Source of the DNA: Hydrogenovibrio sp. SC-1
Lineage (GTDB): Bacteria; Pseudomonadota; Gammaproteobacteria; Thiomicrospirales; Thiomicrospiraceae
Assembly (NCBI RefSeq): GCF_002848135.1
Contig: NZ_PKGB01000009.1
Location: 1 to 64,000, forward strand
Direction: 5' to 3'
DNA length: 64,000 nucleotides
Shown here: one piece after another, positions 61,570 through 64,000 of the stretch
How positions within the stretch are numbered: position 1 is the first letter of the stretch
How the letters are laid out: each line of letters opens with the position of its first letter
Notes under the pieces: model-generated
Databases searched by the model: none
Told to the model about the DNA's origin: nothing
The model's input: the letters and a program-made list of their open reading frames with translations, nothing else
Program-made: the position numbers and the translations under genes

Positions 61570-62721
61570 ATGGCGCAAACCATCTCAGAATTAGAAAAAG
61601 AACGGGCCGAATTGCTGAAAGTGATTGAAAGCAAAGCCCAAAACATGTCCTCTTCACGCCCAGAAGCACCTGATGGGAAGACGGAACATACTTTAAACGA
61701 CTGGTTAAATGCAGCAGAGGAAGTTATGCCAACACGTTCATCTCGCAATTCATCAAAGACTCAGTCAGCCTCAACACCTCCCCGAGCTAAGCCAAACAAA
61801 GCCTCATTTTTTGGGGTGATCATTATGTTGTCGCTGTTTTTAACGATTTTGGGCGTGATGTTTATTGCCTATACCAATATCAACAGTGAACTGCAAAATG
61901 CGCTGGCTATTAATGAAGAAACGAATAAAGAATTGACTGAAGTCAAGCAAGCGCTTACTGAGCTTCAAGCCGCTAATGCAGCTTCGGGGCAGGGCGATCT
62001 TTTTGTTGAGTTGCAGCAAAGAGTCACTTCACTTGAAGGACAGCTCAAGGCTTTAAAAATGCAGCAAGCAGAAGTGGTTAGTTTGCCAGGGGCTGTGTCA
62101 GAAACAAAAGATGTCGTAGCGCCCTTGGCTATTGAGCAATTGCCTTCTAATGTGGTGACGACTGAAGTATTGGAGCAAAAACTACAAGAATATACTAAAG
62201 GGATTGACCAAAAGCTGGAAACAATTCTGGCCTATCTTAATAATGAAAAACAGTCTCCGGTGCAATTAAAGGCGCAAAAACAGCCAGTCAAACAGGCCGA
62301 AGTCAAAATTGCTGAGCCGCAGATAAAACAGCCCGAAACACCCACTGTCAAACCGATGAATCAACCCGTGGTTCGTTTGGTACAAAAAGTTACAACCCCA
62401 AAGGTGGTTGAACCCAAGGCTCCCCTTAAAAACTATACTGCGGATGTCAAATGGCTAGTTGAGGAACCCGCCTTTAACTACACCTTGCAATTAGCCAGTA
62501 TGTCAGAACGTAACTCGGTCGAAAAAATGATCGAACAGAAAAACCTACAAGGCGCACACATCATTCCCTTAAAACGCAACGGGGAACCCTATTATGTTTT
62601 GTTATCGGGAAGCTATGAATCTCGATCCGAAGCCGATAAAGCCGCCCAGAGTTATAAAAGCAACTTTGGTATCTCACCTTGGGTGCGAAAAATCAAAGAC
62701 TTAAGCAATAAGCTAAACTAA
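61570..62721 (+). CDS. SPOR-domain membrane protein
   Basis: A 383-residue inner-membrane protein: cytoplasmic N-terminus (1-77), one membrane helix (about 78-102, SFFGVIIMLSLFLTILGVMF), a long periplasmic region with coiled coil (NEETNKELTEVKQALTELQ; LQQRVTSLEGQLKALKMQQ) and Pro/Lys/Gln-rich linker, then a C-terminal SPOR domain (about 305-378; FNYTLQLASMSERNSVEKM, YYVLLSGSYESRSEADKA). SPOR domains bind denuded glycan at the division septum. The layout recalls DamX/FtsN-type division proteins, but no specific name can be given. Confidence 0.85.
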   Translation: MAQTISELEKERAELLKVIESKAQNMSSSRPEAPDGKTEHTLNDWLNAAEEVMPTRSSRNSSKTQSASTPPRAKPNKASFFGVIIMLSLFLTILGVMFIAYTNINSELQNALAINEETNKELTEVKQALTELQAANAASGQGDLFVELQQRVTSLEGQLKALKMQQAEVVSLPGAVSETKDVVAPLAIEQLPSNVVTTEVLEQKLQEYTKGIDQKLETILAYLNNEKQSPVQLKAQKQPVKQAEVKIAEPQIKQPETPTVKPMNQPVVRLVQKVTTPKVVEPKAPLKNYTADVKWLVEEPAFNYTLQLASMSERNSVEKMIEQKNLQGAHIIPLKRNGEPYYVLLSGSYESRSEADKAAQSYKSNFGISPWVRKIKDLSNKLN

Positions 62722-62745
62722 CCGCTAAATTCCGCATGAAAGAGG

Positions 62746-62774
62746 TTGACTTACGCAGAGTCAATCTCTATAAT
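62746..62774 (+). promoter_or_regulatory. Near-consensus sigma70 promoter of the tRNA genes
   Basis: TTGACT (62746-62751) and TATAAT (62769-62774) are 17 bp apart, followed by a GC-rich discriminator (TCGCGC) typical of stringently controlled stable-RNA promoters. The -35 box forms an inverted repeat with AGTCAA at 62759-62764. Confidence 0.85.
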
Positions 62775-62793
62775 TCGCGCATTCTTTACGAAT

Positions 62794-62880
62794 GCCAGTG
62801 TGATGAAATTGGTAGACATGACGGATTCAAAATCCGTTGCTAGTAATAGCGTGGCGGTTCGAGTCCGCCCACTGGTACCA
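62794..62880 (+). tRNA. tRNA-Leu (CAA)
   Basis: 87 bases with encoded CCA. Acceptor GCCAGTG (62794-62800) pairs with CACTGGT (62870-62876). Anticodon stem ACGGA/TCCGT has loop TTCAAAA with anticodon CAA at 62828-62830, decoding TTG. The long variable arm is leucine type, and GGTTCGAGTCC is the T arm region. Confidence 0.95.
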
Positions 62881-62899
62881 TCCTCGTATATCTCTATAT

Positions 62900-62976
62900 A
62901 CGACCGTAGCTCAGTTGGTTAGAGCACCACCTTGACATGGTGGGGGTCGGTGGTTCGAATCCACTCGGTCGTACCA
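62900..62976 (+). tRNA. tRNA-Val (GAC)
   Basis: 77 bases with encoded CCA. Acceptor ACGACCG (62900-62906) pairs with CGGTCGT (62966-62972). Anticodon stem CCACC/GGTGG encloses TTGACAT with anticodon GAC at 62934-62936, decoding GTC/GTT. It starts 19 bases after the tRNA-Leu and is probably co-transcribed with it. Confidence 0.95.
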
Positions 62977-63176
62977 ATTTTTCTATAAATTCATTATGTT
63001 CATCGATTTTTTTGATGATATGATTCTTCGTGATTTTTATTTGATCGGCGACACTTTCTGTTTCGAAATCTTTGTTTTGTGACCTCTAATATTATTTGTT
63101 ATGCGACGTACTGAATCTTAAATATGCCCAAAACCGGTAACGTCATTGAAAATTTAACTGTACAAGAGAATTAAGT

Positions 63177-63992
63177 TTGAAAATTATTAAAGCACTGTTA
63201 ATGGTGATCGTTTTTATCATTATTAAGCTATTCAGCTGGCTGTTTATCAGCACCCGAAAAACCGTAGATGTTGGTGTGGACGCATTTCATTCTGTTAAAA
63301 ACAGTGGCAGTTTTGATGAAGCCTATCGCAACTTTGCTTCTAATAAATACGCCAAAGCCCGGTTAAGTATCCCCGAAGAAATTATTGCCTTAATGGCCAA
63401 GATCGCCTCCAGTGATGGCAAAGTTAGCGCCCTGGAAGTTGATTATATGAGTGATACCATTGTTTCAATCGCTAAAGCGATGATTGCAGCAGGGCTCAAT
63501 GAAAGATTAGTGGAACAGATTAAGAAGAAATTGTTCCGCCTCGCTAATCAAGCAAAGCGCGATGACAAGCCCGTTTCTTACTACTGTCATTTACTGTCCA
63601 AATCAGGCGCAGAAGTGAGGACGGGGGCGATGCTGCAAATTATATCGTTTGCGAATTTGGACGGCTTGTCAGATAAAACCCAAGCCACGTTATTTGAAAT
63701 TGGTGCTTGCCTGCACTTTTCGAAGTCGCAGATTGAACGGTTTTTTGAAGATGTCAATGGAGCCGTTCAGTCCCGTTATGATTTGCAAAAGGACCCTTAT
63801 GAAATCCTAGGCTGTGACGAATCAGATGATTTTTCAAAAATTAAAAAAGCTTATCGTCAACAGGTCAAACAAAATCACCCAGACTATATGCATGGTAAAG
63901 GGTTAGATGATCTAGAAATCAAAAAAGCAACCGAAAAAATGCAAGAAATTAACGCCGCGTATGAAGAGATTAAGCGACGAAACAACCTGTAA
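63177..63992 (+). CDS. TerB/J-domain membrane co-chaperone (DjlA-like)
   Basis: A 271-residue protein. An N-terminal membrane helix (5-24, KALLMVIVFIIIKLFSWLF) precedes a TerB-type helical region (about 65-190; EIIALMAKIASSDGKVSALEVDYM) and a C-terminal J domain with H-P-D at 234-236 (KQNHPDYMHG), as in DjlA, which stimulates DnaK at the membrane. The start is TTG 63177 with AAGAGAA upstream; a later ATG would cut into the membrane helix. The 200 bp between the tRNA-Val and this gene are AT-rich with no other feature seen. Confidence 0.85.
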   Translation: MKIIKALLMVIVFIIIKLFSWLFISTRKTVDVGVDAFHSVKNSGSFDEAYRNFASNKYAKARLSIPEEIIALMAKIASSDGKVSALEVDYMSDTIVSIAKAMIAAGLNERLVEQIKKKLFRLANQAKRDDKPVSYYCHLLSKSGAEVRTGAMLQIISFANLDGLSDKTQATLFEIGACLHFSKSQIERFFEDVNGAVQSRYDLQKDPYEILGCDESDDFSKIKKAYRQQVKQNHPDYMHGKGLDDLEIKKATEKMQEINAAYEEIKRRNNL

Positions 63993-64000
63993 AACCTTGT

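Noticed and set aside
1-64000. Insertion sequences, prophage, CRISPR arrays
   Set aside because: No transposase, integrase, phage structural gene or regularly spaced repeat array was found; the only repeated unit is the short palindrome.

Overview
The window looks like a chromosomal segment from a free-living gammaproteobacterium. Base composition is AT-leaning (roughly 44% G+C by eye) and coding is dense. Several gene orders are standard for this class: bamE divergent from fur; glyA-nrdR-ribD-ribE-ribBX-ribH-nusB-thiL; bamD divergent from rluD-pgeF; and rpsF-rpsR-(DUF2232)-rplI-dnaB-alr. A sulfide:quinone-reductase-like flavoprotein, many GGDEF proteins and overall protein similarity suggest a Thiomicrospira/Hydrogenovibrio/Thiomicrorhabdus-type sulfur oxidiser. 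That placement is inference. I see no insertion sequence, prophage, CRISPR array or rRNA.

Layout. 1-3.96 kb: membrane protein (cut by the window edge), dimeric dUTPase, nitroreductase, old-yellow-enzyme reductase, methyltransferase. 4.0-9.4 kb: bamE/fur, a selO gene interrupted by an in-frame stop, a degenerate GGDEF protein, ettA. 9.6-16.5 kb: one-carbon and riboflavin block (glyA, nrdR, rib genes, nusB, thiL). 16.6-24.7 kb: mostly minus-strand housekeeping genes (aroG, pilD, queD, ispA, peroxiredoxin, DHH phosphoesterase, thioredoxin, fumC). 24.9-27.6 kb: soluble hybrid kinase plus NarL-type regulator. 27.7-31.5 kb: mgtE and the rimK trio. 31.6-35.8 kb: SQR-like flavoprotein, two unknown lipoproteins, GGDEF protein, FKBP. 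36-47.6 kb: sucCD, nadE, bamD/rluD/pgeF, Kef-type antiporter, nadC, GGDEF, ampD. 47.8-53.5 kb: flavodoxin, then a probable phosphate-starvation lipid-remodelling locus. 53.6-64 kb: ribosomal protein operon, dnaB, alr, nudF, MATE, SPOR protein, two tRNAs and a J-domain protein.

Two observations stand out. (1) The 8-bp palindrome CAGGCCTG, usually inside a longer AACCAGGCCTGGTT-like palindrome, occurs 16 times in 64 kb. It lies inside genes in all three reading frames and also forms the stems of transcription terminators, so it behaves as a genome-wide iterated DNA element rather than a protein-level feature. (2) Two GT4 glycosyltransferases, a PlcP-type metallophosphoesterase, UDP-glucose dehydrogenase and diacylglycerol kinase flank a divergent promoter carrying three 11-bp-phased Pho-box-like half sites. 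Together they could strip phospholipid headgroups and replace them with sugar or glucuronic acid under phosphate limitation.
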